Notes: generated by a model from the letters alone, not told the origin. Positions 11,661 through 23,270 are shown, counted from the first letter of the stretch. The stretch: DNA of 64,000 bases from Homarus americanus (GCF_018991925.1 NW_024732238.1:8388642-8452641), one strand, 5' to 3'. A program made the numbers and translations.

Positions 11661-12575
11661 CTGTTATCCTCTTCACCACTGATCGGCTCGTTAGCCGCTT
11701 GGGCGATCGGTCACGTCTCTGATTACTTTTCCTTTTCATTTATCTTCTTCACCAAAAGATCGGCTCGCTAGCCGCCCGGGCGATCGGTCATGTCTCTGTC
11801 ACGCACTGTTGGCAAGTACAGACTGGGCATGCACCGGCTCCTGAATGTACCTGAACGCTCCAGTGTTGGTCAAGTCTTGTCTTGAAAGAGCTCACACTCG
11901 GTGCCGTCACCACACTCTCTGGTAGATTGTTCCAAGAGTTTACAACCCTCACTCGAAAAGTTTGCCCTCACGGTTTTCTGGACTTGCGGCTTCTTCAATC
12001 TTAGCTGTGACCCCTGTGGGGCGAGCGTCCGCCAGCTCAAGTAAGGACACTCGACTGGGTAGTGGCCCTTGAGATGCTTATACACCTCAACTAGGTCACC
12101 CCCTTGCCGTCTGTAGTATAAGCTAGGCAAGTTCAGGCGCTCCAATCTCTCAGGGTGTGAGGTGCCGAAGTGCAGGCACCAGTCTGGTGGCCTCCTTTGA
12201 ACATTTTCAACCAACTGACAGTCCTAGCATATCTCGGGACCAGACGGGGTGACAGTACTCAGATGGAAGCACTTCTCCCTGAAGATCGTTACGAGGACGG
12301 ACCGTCTAGATATCTGAACAACCTTCTTATAAGACCCAATAATTTATTTGCCTGGTTTACCTTCTTCTCGACAATGGCCCGAGAACTTCAGCTCATTGTC
12401 AACATACACACCTAGGTCCTTCTCACATTCAGTCTCAACTAGTGCAGTTTCTTCATCCCGTTGGGACATATGATACACCTCCTTACCGTTGGTACGCCCC
12501 AAGTGCATCATCTTACACTTCGTGACATTGAATCTCAGTAGCCATTTCTTCGACCATTCCTGAAGCTCACAGTGT
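11661..12575 (-). pseudogene. LINE copy A, 3' end, 5'-truncated
   Basis: Read on the minus strand, this is the C-terminal end of a CR1/Jockey-group LINE polymerase followed by its 3' tail. Recognisable blocks are ERLERLNLPSLYYRRQGGDL, VEVYKHLKGHYPVECPYL and ELSWRTLAP-like sequence, then KTVRANFSSEGCKLLEQ. The frame is broken several times. The 3' UTR contains a duplicated hairpin-forming motif (GATCGGCTCG...CCGCTTGGGCGATCGGTCA) at about 11,680-11,730 and again at 11,757-11,795, then a CTTTTA-type tail. Homology stops near 12,575, consistent with the 5' truncation typical of LINE insertions. Confidence 0.8.
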
Positions 12576-13138
12576 AATGACCACGGCCAGTTAACGTAAA
12601 ATCAGACGATTCATATTATACTGCCAGACTGGGGTCACTAATTCTAAGGGGAATAACTTAACTCTATTCTTAATTTTTAGTTGCCACCAGAGCCCCTCTG
12701 GACAGTATGGACTGGGCATTGGGTTAGGTTTTTCATTGACCAGACATTGACTAAGACATGTTGTGAAACCACAACATGTCTTAGTTCTTTCAAGTGTTCT
12801 TTCTACTTACTTCAGTTCATTTTTGGTACTACCCAACCTCAGTTCTTTTTGGTGGCATGTCGAGGGTCTAGGCACATGGGTATTGCAATTCTGATATCAG
12901 GTCCATTGGACGGAAATAAAAGTGTTATTGCGGGAAATGAATACCCCTGATATACTCAAGACAATATTTATTAAAATGGACTCAAAGTGGGGAAAATACA
13001 CTATTAACATATAACTCCAAGGCAACTCCTAGGCTGTACTCAAATGCAAATTACATGTCATTACATACATTACACTTCCATGTGATACTTCACTGATGCA
13101 CTACCAACACACAACATGTTATTACTGAAACCAACTCA
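12576..13138. other. Unassigned sequence between LINE copies
   Basis: This 560-bp segment has no recognised family. It contains a short inverted repeat at about 12,746-12,786 (CTAAGACATGTTGTG then CACAACATGTCTTAG) that could form a strong hairpin. No coding evidence was found. Confidence 0.4.
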
Positions 13139-15012
13139 TCTTTTACTTTTACTTTTACTTTTATCCTCTTCGCCACTGATCGACTCGTTAGCCGCTTGGG
13201 CGATCGGTCACGTCTCTTTTCATTTATATTCTTCACCAAAAGATCGGCTCGCTAGCCGCCCGGGCGATCGGTCACGTCTCTGTCACGCACTGTTGGCAAA
13301 TACTGGGCATGCACCGGCTCCTGAATGTACCTGAACCCGCTCCAGTGTTGTTCAAGTTTTCTCTTGAAAGAGCTCACACTCGGTGCCGTCACAACACTCT
13401 CTGGTAGATTGTTCCAGAGTTTAACCTCTCCGAAAAAGTTTGCCTCACGGTTTTCTGGACTTGCGGCTTCTTCAATCTTGAGCTGTGACCCTTCAGGGGC
13501 AAGCGTCCGCCAGCTCAAGTAAGGACACTCAACTGAGTAGTGCCTGAGATGCTTATACACCTCAACTAGGTCCCCCTGCCCGTCTGTAGTATCAGCTAGG
13601 CAAGTTCAGGCGCTCAATTTCTCAGGGTAGCTGAGGTGCCGAAGTGCAGGCACCAGTTTGGTGGCCCTCCTTGAACATTTTCAACCAACTGACAGTCCCT
13701 AGCATATCTCCGGGACCAGATGGGTGACAGTACTCAGATGGGGAAGCACTTCACTCCCTGAAGATCGTCACGAGGGACGGACCGTCTAGATATCTGAACG
13801 ACCTTCTTATAAGACCCAATAATTTATTTGCCTGATTTACCTTCTTCTCACAATGGCCCGAGAACTTCAGCTCATTGTCAACATACACACCTAGGTCCTT
13901 CTCACACACAGTCTCAACTAGTACATTTTCTTCATCCTGTTGGGACATATGATACACCTCCTTACCGTTGGTACGCCCCAGGTGCATCCTCTTATACTTC
14001 GTGACATTGAATCTCAGCAGCCATTCCTTCGACCATTCCTGAGCCCACAGAGGTCCTTCTGCAGCTCTTCACAGTCCGCTTGGTTCTTAATTTCCAAATA
14101 ACTTGCCATCATCGGCAAACATTTGTATGGAGGAGTGTACAACGTCAGGCATGTCATTTATGAAACAAACAAACAACAGCGGGCCCAATACACTACCCTG
14201 CGGTACTCCACTTGTTACAGGTACAGATGACGATTTCGTGCCATCAATCACTACATTGCTTGCGGTCATGTAGAAAGTCTTCTATCCACGCTAGGACATT
14301 TCTCCGAATTCCGTACCCTTCAGTTTGATTTTCAGCCTTCGTGGGTACACTGTCGAAAGCCTTGCAAAATCTAGGTAAATATTGTCGATATTACCACCCC
14401 GTTCTAGAATATGGGTCAAATATCCAATACCTTGAGCAATTGTGTCAAGCAAGAGCGCCCGGCATAAAACCGTGTTGGCAATCTTTACAAGGTTGTTTCG
14501 TTGTAGATGTTCCATTGCGGCATCTCTGATAATACTCTCAAGTACTTTACATATTATGCTGGTCAGGCTCACCGGTCTATAGTTGTTCGTGGAGTGACTA
14601 TCGCCCTTCTTGAAGATAGGACTCATAAGCCACTTTCCATTCACTGGGGACCATTTGTTCATCCAGGCATTTACAAAACAGAATCTTCAGGGGCTCTGCA
14701 AGCTCGTTGCACAGCTCTCTTAGCCCTCTAGGGTGTACCATGTCAGGTCGGGACTCTTATGGACCTTTAGCCTGGACAGTTTATTTCTAATACCCTCTTC
14801 TAGAACACAATGTGGGTCAGTGCTGTGTCGAACCGTCTGTCCTCAAACGCAGGAAGGTTAGTTGCATCCTCTCTTGTGAACACTGAGGAAAAGAAGCTGT
14901 TCAATGCCTCAGCTTTATCCTGGTCAGAATCTGCGTAACTACCATCTTCAAGCCTCAGGTCTGATACTCCTACTCGCGTTTTCAATTTCGACTTTGCATG
15001 GGTCCACAACCC
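13139..15012 (-). pseudogene. LINE copy B, reverse transcriptase to 3' tail
   Basis: This is the longest copy of the local CR1/Jockey-group LINE, read 15,012 to 13,139. In order it holds a linker (KAEALNSFFSSVFTREDAT, about 14,900), RT fingers (MSPIFKKGDSHSTNNYRPVS, about 14,620), the palm motif GVPQGSVLGPLLFVCFIND (about 14,200) and catalytic FADD (about 14,120). The late-palm and thumb blocks follow: CEKDLGVYVDNELKFSGHCE at about 13,880 and WNNLPESVVTAPSVSSFKRK at about 13,390. Frameshifts separate these blocks, so no intact polymerase is encoded. The endonuclease half is missing. The 3' end carries the GATCGGCTCG hairpin motif twice and a (CTTTTA)n tail on the plus strand. Confidence 0.88.
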
Positions 15013-15153
15013 AACATGGGATACTTATTCCAGAATTACCCCTAACACATACAACAGCACTGTGGACATATAACTTCCAGGAAGCGTCCCAAGGTAGGAC
15101 ACTGGGGCTCACGACTGTCTGTGATCGGTGGTAGCTAGACACATGGCGAGTCT
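15013..15153. other. Unassigned spacer
   Basis: This is a short segment between LINE copy B and the hairpin cluster. Nothing was recognised in it. Confidence 0.3.
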
Positions 15154-15290
15154 GGGGTCTGGCTCCACGAGGTAGAGTGGAGCCGATTAATCATGCTGAA
15201 TCAGCGCCATCGCTCATATGATCACTGCTGGGTATCCACCGGCTCCGGTGGGGTTTCAATTAAGCCCCACTCGATCTGAGAACGAAGTTG
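15154..15290. other. Cluster of perfect short hairpins
   Basis: There is an 8-bp stem (GGCTCCAC at 15,161-15,168 with GTGGAGCC at 15,177-15,184). GATTAATC and GCTGAATCAGC follow. Then comes a 7-bp stem with a 2-base loop (CCACCGG at 15,236 with CCGGTGG at 15,245), and a GGGG...CCCC pair. The block ends in TGAGAACGAAGTTGGAAAGC, which recurs at about 15,443. The density of palindromes suggests a structured RNA or a mobile-element terminus. No known RNA family is recognised. Confidence 0.4.
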
Positions 15291-15299
15291 GAAAGCGTC

Positions 15300-16640
15300 T
15301 CGCCACGTTAGACATTTACTTTATATTACTTCTTACACGGGGTAAATGACAATTCCACTGTTAAAGCATGAACACTGATGAACACTGATATTCACTACAA
15401 TTGACTGAATCAAACTGAATGGCTATAAACACAGAACATACCTGAGAACGAAGTTGGAAAGCGTTACGGGAGATTGACCTCGTCTCCCACTGGTTTATAT
15501 ACCCCTGAGTTGCCAGCGATCTCTACTCACGCAATGACAGAAAATACACACAAACCAACTGTTACTCATTCAAGGATGACCCTCAGTTGGCAAGGGTCTG
15601 GCGAATTACTAAAGTTGATTTACACTGACTAATTCAAGATTGAGTTTGCCAGTAGAGAGTGGAATAAACGTATTGACAACTGTGTTCGAAGGTGGGACTT
15701 ACTGGGAGGGATCCTGAGTGTAAAACGAATGGGAAAACATGTCTCTCCTTAATGCTATGAATACATACAATTAATATTATATGACCGTACCTGGGTACAA
15801 TACAACACATGATTCTGTAACATTCATTAGGTGAGTTCTCTGAGATTCTACAAACGCGGTGGATTTGAATGTTATGTAGCATAATTTGAATTAAAGGTTT
15901 TTTTTTTAGGAATGACCATGATGTGCGCAGTACAATATTACGCTCAATAGCCCACAAAACATGTAGCTATGCTTTCTTTATTTAGGTCCCCCGTCTGAGG
16001 AGTCCGTTTTCTCATCGCTTCAGGACGCCTGAGTCCTCCGTTTTCTCTCAATCTTAGCATGCACCTGAGACTTCATTATTCCTTAGTAATGACAGAATTT
16101 AAAATTGCAACTGTGGTTGCAGTTAGTGAGGCAACTTAGATATGTCTGTTTACAGTTGGAACATTCAAAATCCATTGTGAGTGGTGTTGAAAGCTTCAAC
16201 TGTCCTTATTGTTAGTAAAACTTGTCAAGTAAGTGATTGTCGAGTTTGTCAGTATGAATAGCATATCCTTAGTGTCCGTGGGGATACCCATGAATTTCCG
16301 ATTGCTACTGAAGTTATATTATTTTGTTGCCCAAACATCAGGGAACCTGATGTTTGTAGTTTATTTAGTGTCAGTTGTCTATTTTAGAAAGTCATTTATC
16401 TGAAAGATTCTGTTAACACAAATCTTCAAGACCTAACGGCTGTTCGCCGGAAGAAACTCCCTGGCTGTGGTCTGTGGCTTCCGGCCAGTAGAATTGTTAG
16501 TGCTTATGTAACTCCATTTCACCTCTTTCCTGACAAACTCAATCTCTGATTAGATTATAAAAATAGACGTAGGAAATTAGCCTGATCTGTGACACTGACG
16601 GTCACAGCTAGGTGTACAGCGACCAATTTGTGTAGAAGGT
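15300..16640. other. Unassigned sequence
   Basis: This contains the second copy of the GAACGAAGTTGGAAAGCGT motif (about 15,445-15,464) and a short tandem pair, GTCTGAGGAGTCCGTTTTCT and GCCTGAGTCCTCCGTTTTCT, at about 15,990-16,045. No gene was recognised. Confidence 0.4.
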
Positions 16641-17270
16641 CTGTTGTTGGTGAGATTAGTCTTTCTGGTAGGGATACGTGGGCCGGAAGTGCTGTCACAT
16701 ATATAAGGATGCACGAAGAAAAATCACATTCGTGACTCTTCCTCAACGCATCTCCAGGAATGTGAACGAGTGTTTCCCGCCGTCATGTTAATTCAGTTTA
16801 ACTTAGTAGATTTTGTGAATATCAGTGTTCATGTTTTAATATAGTGAAATAATCCTGTGCCAAATAAGTCGAGTAACGTAAATATCATCTGTATCGTTGC
16901 CAGACGTATGTTTTGTATAGTTGAAGTTAGACATTTACACATTCGTGACTCTTCCTCAATGCATCTCCAGGCACTGTTTGTGTTGGCACCACTACTGAGG
17001 TTCGATAGCCGCCTATGAGCAAGATGGTTCTTGAAGGATGTCTTTAATATGGCGAGATTAGAGTCCGACGACCAGATTACGGAGAGAGTCTACCCCCCAG
17101 GCACTCCCTTGCCAGAGAGCCTCGGCTCAGCTGGGTACAGTAAACAACTTTCGTCCCTGGTGGACGCTGTCTTCCGTCCATTGAACCAGCTATTTGTATT
17201 GAGCAGTATTGGTATCGATAATTGGGGATTAACTAGCAGAAATATAGTGACCCCAGGTTAAGTATTGAAC
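16641..17270 (+). other. Promoter-like region with small unknown ORF
   Basis: A TATA-like ATATATAAGG occurs near 16,699. A 33-bp direct repeat (ACATTCGTGACTCTTCCTCA and its continuation) starts at about 16,726 and again at about 16,938. A 76-codon frame at 17031-17261, most plausibly from the internal Met in NMARLESDDQ, matches no family I recognise. Such a layout could be a retroelement LTR and leader, but I found no matching second LTR, so the function is open. Confidence 0.25.
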
Positions 17271-18060
17271 CCATGAATGTTGGTGTTACCAGCGGTATTG
17301 TTGATTGTAGGAGGTGAGTTCACCAACCAGGTGTACTACCACGTTCTTCCATTTTGTTCATTCCGAACTCACAGGATGTGTTTGGTACTAAGTTAATTTG
17401 GGATATTGACAAAAGTGTCATATCGCCCGCTGTATTAGCAATGAAATAATATAATGCTTGTTTTAATGTTGTAACCCAGAATTGAAGATTCAATTTGTTA
17501 CTTGTAAAGTAAGACTGAAGCAGTCCAGTCTTGTCTGAGTGCCAATTAACATCTTGTTTACTCTATATGCTAATAAATATTAAATTAGTAAACTACGAGC
17601 ATCACCACTCAATTCCTTCTACACAATTGGTTCTCAGAAAATAAACATTGTAATTCACATGCATTGAAACTCGCTAACACGCTACCTAACACTGCACTAA
17701 AACCTATTATATTCTAATAAAAGTCTGGGTGGTGGCAGGCTACCGTTGTAAGTATAATAAGTGTTATATTAAGAATGACATGGTTCCCCAGACTAATCCA
17801 TGGTTTAGAAAAATAAAACAAGTATACTTCAGCAAGGTAAGGACATTGAAATTCAGAAAATATAATATTATACATGAAAAGAAATGAAGACATGAATAGA
17901 ATATTGACTTGGAAAATATAAGCAGAGAAATATAAGAGCTACTTATATAAGAATATAAACAAGAATATAAAGAATATAATAGTATTGAAGAATAATAACA
18001 GAAAGGATAAATCTGAAAGATAAAATATGAAGTAAGGAAAATCGCGCCCTTACAACAGAG
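17271..18060. other. Unassigned AT-rich sequence
   Basis: No gene or repeat family was recognised. An A/G-rich plus strand at 17,800-18,030 produces a spurious long frame on the minus strand. Confidence 0.4.
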
Positions 18061-19027
18061 TTCCTTCTGCAGCTCTTCACAGTCCACTTGGAGGGGGGAT
18101 CGGTGGTAGAAGAGTACCGTTCTTGCCTCGCAAGCGAGATGTCATGGGTTCGATTCCCGGGCCGGTGGAAGTTGTTTGGACTTACTTCCTAGCCCCCATT
18201 AGTCCCTGTTCACCTAGCAGTAAAGTAGGTACCTGTTGTAAGTCGAAAGTTGCGAATTCGTATTCAGGGAAAGTTGGAGCTTCCAATAACTTGATGACAA
18301 AACCACTGACTCTTCAGGCTTCTACGCCCTTGACTCTTCAGGCTTCTACGCCCTTAACTCATGAGATATAAAGGCAAGCATGAACTTAGCATGCTTTCCT
18401 GTTGGGCGCTGTAAACGCTTCTGCGCTTCACCTTACACAAGGATGTAGGGGAAAAAAAAAGTCGCTTGGTTCATAACTTCCCGAAATAACTTGGCGTCAT
18501 CTGTCTGGAGGAATGTACAGCTTCAGGCATATCATTTATGACGCACACAAACAGAAGCAGGCCCAATACACTGCCCTGTGGTACCCCGCTTGTGACGGAT
18601 ATAGATGATGATTTTGTGCCATTAATCACTACACACAGCTTTCGCGCTCTTTTAGAAAGTCTTCTATCCACGCTAGAACATTTCCCCGAATCCCGTACCC
18701 TTCCAGTTTAATTTTCATCATTTCATGGGGTATACTGTCGAAAGCCTTCGCAAAATCTAGGTAAATATTGTCGATATTACCACCCTGTTCCAGAATTTGG
18801 GTTTAAATTTTCATTACACTTGAGTAATTGTGCTAAGCAGGAGCGCCCCAGCATAAAACCGTGTTGGCAATCATTTACAAGGTTGTTTCGTAGTAGATGT
18901 TCCATCATGGCATCTCTTATAATGCTCTCAAGAACTTTACATATTATGCTTGTTAGGCTCACTTGTCTATAGTTATTCGTGGAGTGATCGCCCTTCTTGA
19001 AGATAGGACTCACATAAGCTTGCCTGC
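18061..19027 (-). pseudogene. LINE copy C, split by a SINE
   Basis: This is a fragment of the same LINE family as copy B. It includes the palm motif GVPQGSVLGLLLFVCVINDM (about 18,570) and RT fingers MSPIFKKGDHSTNNYRQVSL (about 19,010). The LINE bases at 18,061-18,091 and 18,460 onward are contiguous in copy B (about 14,058-14,100). This shows that the intervening 18,092-18,459 is a later insertion. Both LINE ends are missing and the frame is broken. Confidence 0.8.
18092..18459 (+). mobile_element. tRNA-derived SINE inside LINE copy C
   Basis: The head resembles a tRNA, with an A-box-like GGTGGTAGAAGAGTACCG, an arm CTTGCCTCGCAAG and the B box GGGTTCGATTCCC. The body includes CCTGTTCACCTAGCAGTAAA followed by TAGGTACCTG, which I recall from decapod SINEs. 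It contains an internal tandem duplication (GACTCTTCAGGCTTCTACGC, twice) and ends in a nine-A tail. It is flanked by AGTCCACTTGG (18,081-18,091) and AGTCGCTTGG (18,460-18,469), a slightly decayed target duplication made of LINE sequence. RNA polymerase III transcription is inferred from the boxes. Confidence 0.88.
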
Positions 19028-19064
19028 ATTTCTTTTACTTACTTTTTACTTTTATCTTCTTTAC

Positions 19065-20215
19065 CACTGATCAACTACCCTGAGAGATTAGAGCGCCTGC
19101 AATTGCCTAGCTTTTACTACCGACGGACAAGGGGGGGGACCTAATTGAGGCGTATAAACATCTCAAATGGCACTACTCAGTCGAGTGTCCATACCTGGAG
19201 CTGGCAGACGCCGGCCCCAAAGTCACAGCTAAAAGTAGAAGAAGCCACAAGTCCAGAAAACTGTGAGGGCTAACTTTTCCGGAGTGAGTTGTGAACTCGT
19301 GGAACAACCTACCGGAGTGTTATGATGCAGGCACTGAGTGAGAGCTCTTTCAAGACCAGACTTGACCAGCACCGGAGCAGGATTAGATACATTCAGGAGC
19401 CAGTTTTTAACCAGTACTTGCCAACAGTGCGTAATAGAGACGCAGATTCTGACCTAGTTACGCAGTTACCAAGACAAAGCTGAGGCATTAAACAGTTTCT
19501 TTTCCTCGGTGTTCACAAGAGAAGATGCACGACAATCTTCCTGCGTTTGAGGACAAACGGTTTGACACAGCGCTGACCCACATTATGTTCTCAGAAGAGG
19601 TTAAAGGAAATAAATTATCAAAGCTAAAAATTTCATAAGAGTCTCGGCCCAGACATGGTGCATCCAAGAGTGCCAAGAGATATGGCACGAACTTATTTTT
19701 ATAGGATTATCCCACCAGGGCACAGGTCAATGACCCACATCAGGGCCTGTGGGCCATGATGGAACATCTACAACGAAACAACCTTGTAAAGGATTTCCAA
19801 CGCGATTTTATGCCGGGACGCTCCAGTTTAACACAATTACTCAAGATACTGGATGTTTAGACCAAAATTCTGGAACAGAGTGACAATGTGGACAATATAT
19901 ACTTAGATTTTGCCAAGGCTTTCGACAGTGTACCCTAATGAAAGGCTGAAAATTAAACTAGAAGGGCACGGGATTCGGGGAAATGTCCTAGGGTGGACCG
20001 GAGACTTTCTCCATAATCGCAAGCAGTGTTTGGTGATTATGGCATGAAGTTGTCATGTACCACAAGGGTACCACAGGGCAGTGTGCGGGCCCTGTTGTTG
20101 TTTGTCTGCTTCATAAATTACATGCCAGAAGCTGTACATCCCTCCATACAAATGTTTGCGGATGATGCAAAGTTATTTCGGGAAAATAAAAACCAAGCAG
20201 ACTGTGAAGACTTTA
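19065..20215 (+). pseudogene. LINE copy D, rearranged fragments
   Basis: Plus-strand sequence of the same LINE family is present, but its parts are out of order. The C-terminal and 3' region (ERLERLQLPSFYYRR-like, about 19,080-19,440) comes before the linker and reverse transcriptase region. The latter shows KAEALNSFFSSVFTREDA at about 19,475, YLDFAKAF-like at about 19,905, PQGSVRALLLFVCFINYMPE at about 20,065 and FADDAKLF at about 20,155. This needs either two adjacent insertions or a rearrangement. Many stops and frameshifts are present. Confidence 0.75.
19701..19757 (-). repeat. Short piece of a dispersed GGCCCTGATGTGGGTCA repeat
   Basis: The reverse complement (GGCCCTGATGTGGGTCATTG then ACCTGTGCCCTGGTGGG) matches the blocks at about 28,700 and 32,360. 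It sits inside LINE copy D, so it is probably a small insertion or a captured 3' end. Confidence 0.55.
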
Positions 20216-20478
20216 CTTTTATCCTTTTCACCACTGATCGGCTCGCTAGCCATGGGCGATCGTTCACGTCTCTGTTATGTACTGGCTCCTGAATGTATCT
20301 GAATCTGCATCAGTTTTAGTCAAGTCTGGTCTTGAAAGAGCTCACACTCGATGCCGTCACAGCACTCTCTAGCAGATTTTTTAAGAATTCTAACTCTCAC
20401 TCCGAAAAAGTTACCCCTCACAGTTTTCTGGACTTGCAGTTTCTTCAACCTTGAGCTGTGACGCCTTGTGGGGCGAGA
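20216..20478 (-). pseudogene. LINE copy E, 3' end
   Basis: This is a minus-strand 3' terminal fragment, with the GATCGGCTCGCTAGCC hairpin tail and C-terminal codons, ending abruptly at about 20,478. It meets plus-strand copies on both sides, so LINE orientation flips twice within 800 bp. Confidence 0.7.
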
Positions 20479-20969
20479 GCTGCAGAAGGATCTCTGTGAA
20501 CTTCAAGAATGGTCGAAGAAATGGCTGCTAAGATTCACTGTCACGAAGTGTAAGAGGATGTACCTGGGACGTACCAACGGTAAGGAGGCGTATCACATGT
20601 ACCAATAGAATGAAGAAACTTCAATAATTGAGACAATGTGAAAAGGACCTGGGTGTGTATGTTGACAATGAACTGAAGTTCTCGGGCCATTGTGAAAGTG
20701 AACCAGGCAACAAAATTATGAGGTCTTATAAGAAGATCGCAACGATCTTCAAGAGCGAGGTGCATCCCTATCTGAGTACCGCCACACCGTCTGGTCTCCG
20801 AAATATGCAAGGGATTATCAGTTGATTGAAAATGTCTAAAGGAGGGCCACCAGACTGGTGCCTGCACTTCGGCACCTCAGCTACCCCAAGAGACTAGAGC
20901 GCCTGCAATTGCCGAGCTTATAGTAGGCGGGCAAGGGAGAAACCTAATTAAGGTGAATAAACACCTCAA
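20479..20969 (+). pseudogene. LINE copy F, C-terminal fragment
   Basis: The plus-strand late-palm region (CEKDLGVYVDNELKFSGHCE at about 20,638-20,700) leads into an SEVHPYLSTATPSGL-like block, then a LVPALRHLSYP-like block near 20,865. It ends near 20,969, where the strand of homology switches. Frameshifts are present. Confidence 0.75.
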
Positions 20970-21838
20970 AGTTTGCCCCTACAGTTTTTTGGACTAGGGC
21001 TTTTTCAGCCTTGAGCTGAGACCCCTTGTGGGGCGGACGTCCGCCAGCTCCAGGTATGTATACATTTGACCGAGTAGTGCCCCCCTGAGATGTTTATACG
21101 CTTTGATTAGGTTGCCCCTCGCCCATCTATAGTGCATGCAAGGTAGCTGCAAGCGCTCTAATGTCCTTTGGACATTTTCAATCAATTGAAAGTCTTTATT
21201 ATACCTCCAGGGACCGGACGGGGTGACAGTACTCCAGACGGTGAAGCACCTCACTCTTGATGATCGCGACGAGCAACATACCATCCAGATACCTGAACGA
21301 CCTTCTTATAAGACCTACTAGTTTCGTTTCCTGATTCACCTTCTTCTCACAATGGCCCGAGAACTTAAGTTCCTTGTCGACGCCACAACTAGGTCCTTTT
21401 CACATTCGGTTTCAATTAATGCAGTGTCATCGTCCTGTTGGGACATGTGATACGCCTCCTTACTATTGGTGCGACCCAGGTGCTTCTTTTTGCACTTCGT
21501 GACATTGAATTTGCTTGTCCATTTCTTCGACCATTCTTGAAGCTGATGGAGATCTTTCTGTAGCTCTTCACAGTCTCGTTGGTTCTTCATTTCCCTAAAT
21601 AGCGTGCCATCGTCCGGAAACATTTGTATGAAAGAGTGTATAGCTTCTGGCAAATATTTTATGGAGCAGACAAACAGCGGACTCAATACACTGCCCTTTG
21701 GTACCTTGCTTTTCACAGGTACCTTTCCAGTTTAATTCTCAACCTTTCATGGAGTACGTTGTCGGAGGCCTTGGCAAAATTTTGGTATTTTATTGTCGAT
21801 ATTATCGCCCTGTTCCAGAATTTGCTTATCTGCGGCTA
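20970..21838 (-). pseudogene. LINE copy G, palm to C-terminus
   Basis: This is minus-strand sequence. RT fingers/palm remnants appear at 21,720-21,838, then KGSVLSPLFVCSIKYLPEAI (about 21,680), and a late-palm block at about 21,400-21,600 (KCKKKHLGRTNSKEAYHMSQ). C-terminal LERLQLPCMHYRWARGNLIK lies at about 21,150. The GxxSSS segment between fingers and palm is deleted at about 21,720. It is a pseudogene. Confidence 0.78.
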
Positions 21839-22675
21839 GTTTGTAACGAAGTGGAACTTATTAATGATTAAATTTACTAATACTGTTCCCTTCATTCATA
21901 CCTTCCCCTCGCCAACTCAATTAAAATCATCATCTTGCATGACGGTGTCTGTACACTATATAAACAGGTGTACAGTATTTGAAACTAATGGAAGTTAAAT
22001 ATTGACATGAATTTAATTGAGTGAAGTTTCTGGGTAGTTTGGTTTTCAGAAAGGTAACTCACGTTCGATGTACAATTTTTTTTAAATAATATTTCCTTCA
22101 TATATTTATAAGTTATTGATTTTTCCTTTATTCATATACTGTAGTTTGTTTTATACATGCCCTCAAACTTTAAATGGCTCTTATTAAAAATTTGGACAGA
22201 GTTAAATTTTTTTTGAAAAATTTGTCACTAGTAAAGTTCTTTATGCTGATTCTAAGTATGCAACTCATTTTTGCGAAATAAATATTTAACATTTTATTGG
22301 TGTTTGTTTGCAGGAACAGTGTCTGTTTTTGCCTAACCTTAACCCATACAAACCATATTTTAGACAAGAACTGACCTAATGGTAGACGGTTTTTGAGTGT
22401 GTGCCTGTACTCATCGCCAAATGTTGGATGGGTACCTGTGCGAGTTTATGTGGCACCAGTGTCACAAAGGGCAAAATTTGTACGAGCTTATGTTAAGCAT
22501 GATTGGCCAACACATGTGATCCATATAGACCTGTAAGTCACAAATAAAACATTTCCACAAAACATCAGTTTGACATTTAAAATCAGCACGAAAAACTGTA
22601 TCTTTAATGCAAGTTTTTACTAAGACCCCTTTAAATAAACGCACATGGACACCTAAAAATGCACACTAATACACA
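21839..22675. other. Unassigned AT-rich sequence
   Basis: No gene, repeat family or RNA was recognised in this AT-rich stretch. Confidence 0.4.
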
Positions 22676-22722
22676 CAGATTGTCCAAGCGGCTAACGAAC
22701 CGATCATTGGCGAAGATGTAAT
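22676..22722 (+). mobile_element. Isolated LINE/SINE 3' tail motif
   Basis: TCCAAGCGGCTAACGAACCG followed by ATCATTGGCGAAGATG matches the 3' tail of the local LINE family, read in its sense direction. No LINE coding sequence precedes it, so it is a severely truncated insertion or a SINE remnant. Confidence 0.55.
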
Positions 22723-22796
22723 GGCTCCTGTCTCATCAACAGAAAGTATTATATAAATGGGTTACTTACATCTGATTTATATTCAGATTCACCCTC

Positions 22797-23270
22797 TGTA
22801 ACTTTCCACTGGCTATGAGGTGACATGTTCAATGCACGTGATAAGGTGTGCCCCACGGGAAGCTGCGTCATACTATGCTGAGTAAAGGCATAAGTAGCCG
22901 GCTCTCTGGCCACTAAGCGAGCAGTAGTTTGATATCCTTGACTGGAGGGAAGTAGTTATTTGAGAACCGCAGTGGATGGCTCCGTCTTCCCTCAGTGAGG
23001 ACGACGTACCCATACCGTTCTCCCTCGATGGTCTCTACTCATCAGTCACTCATCAACAATATCGAACGGACGTTGATCAAGTTTATATTACATAAACGCC
23101 GTCCTCTTTCTCATTCACTCATAAATAGTGGAACTTACAGTTGATCTACACTCAGGAATTATAAACATAATACTTTTATAATAAAACAAGAAACTTCAAT
23201 TGGGTTTCGTTACCAAGAATTATATTATATGTGTACCAACCTGGTTAACTGAGAATTAACCAGCGTAACA
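22797..23270. mobile_element. Possible solo LTR
   Basis: The 474-bp block starts TGTAAC and ends GTAACA. It has a more GC-rich body and, near its right side, an AATAAA-like signal in ATAATAAAACAAG. These are LTR-like traits. However, the five flanking bases (CCCTC and AAGAG) do not match and no second copy is in the window, so this is tentative. Confidence 0.28.

Noticed and set aside
15275..15310. Hammerhead ribozyme core in CTGAGAACGAAG...GGAAAGCGTC
   Set aside because: The conserved CTGANGA and GAAA elements are not in the required arrangement.
18092..18175. A functional tRNA gene
   Set aside because: It is the head of a SINE with an A tail and a target duplication; the acceptor stem does not pair.
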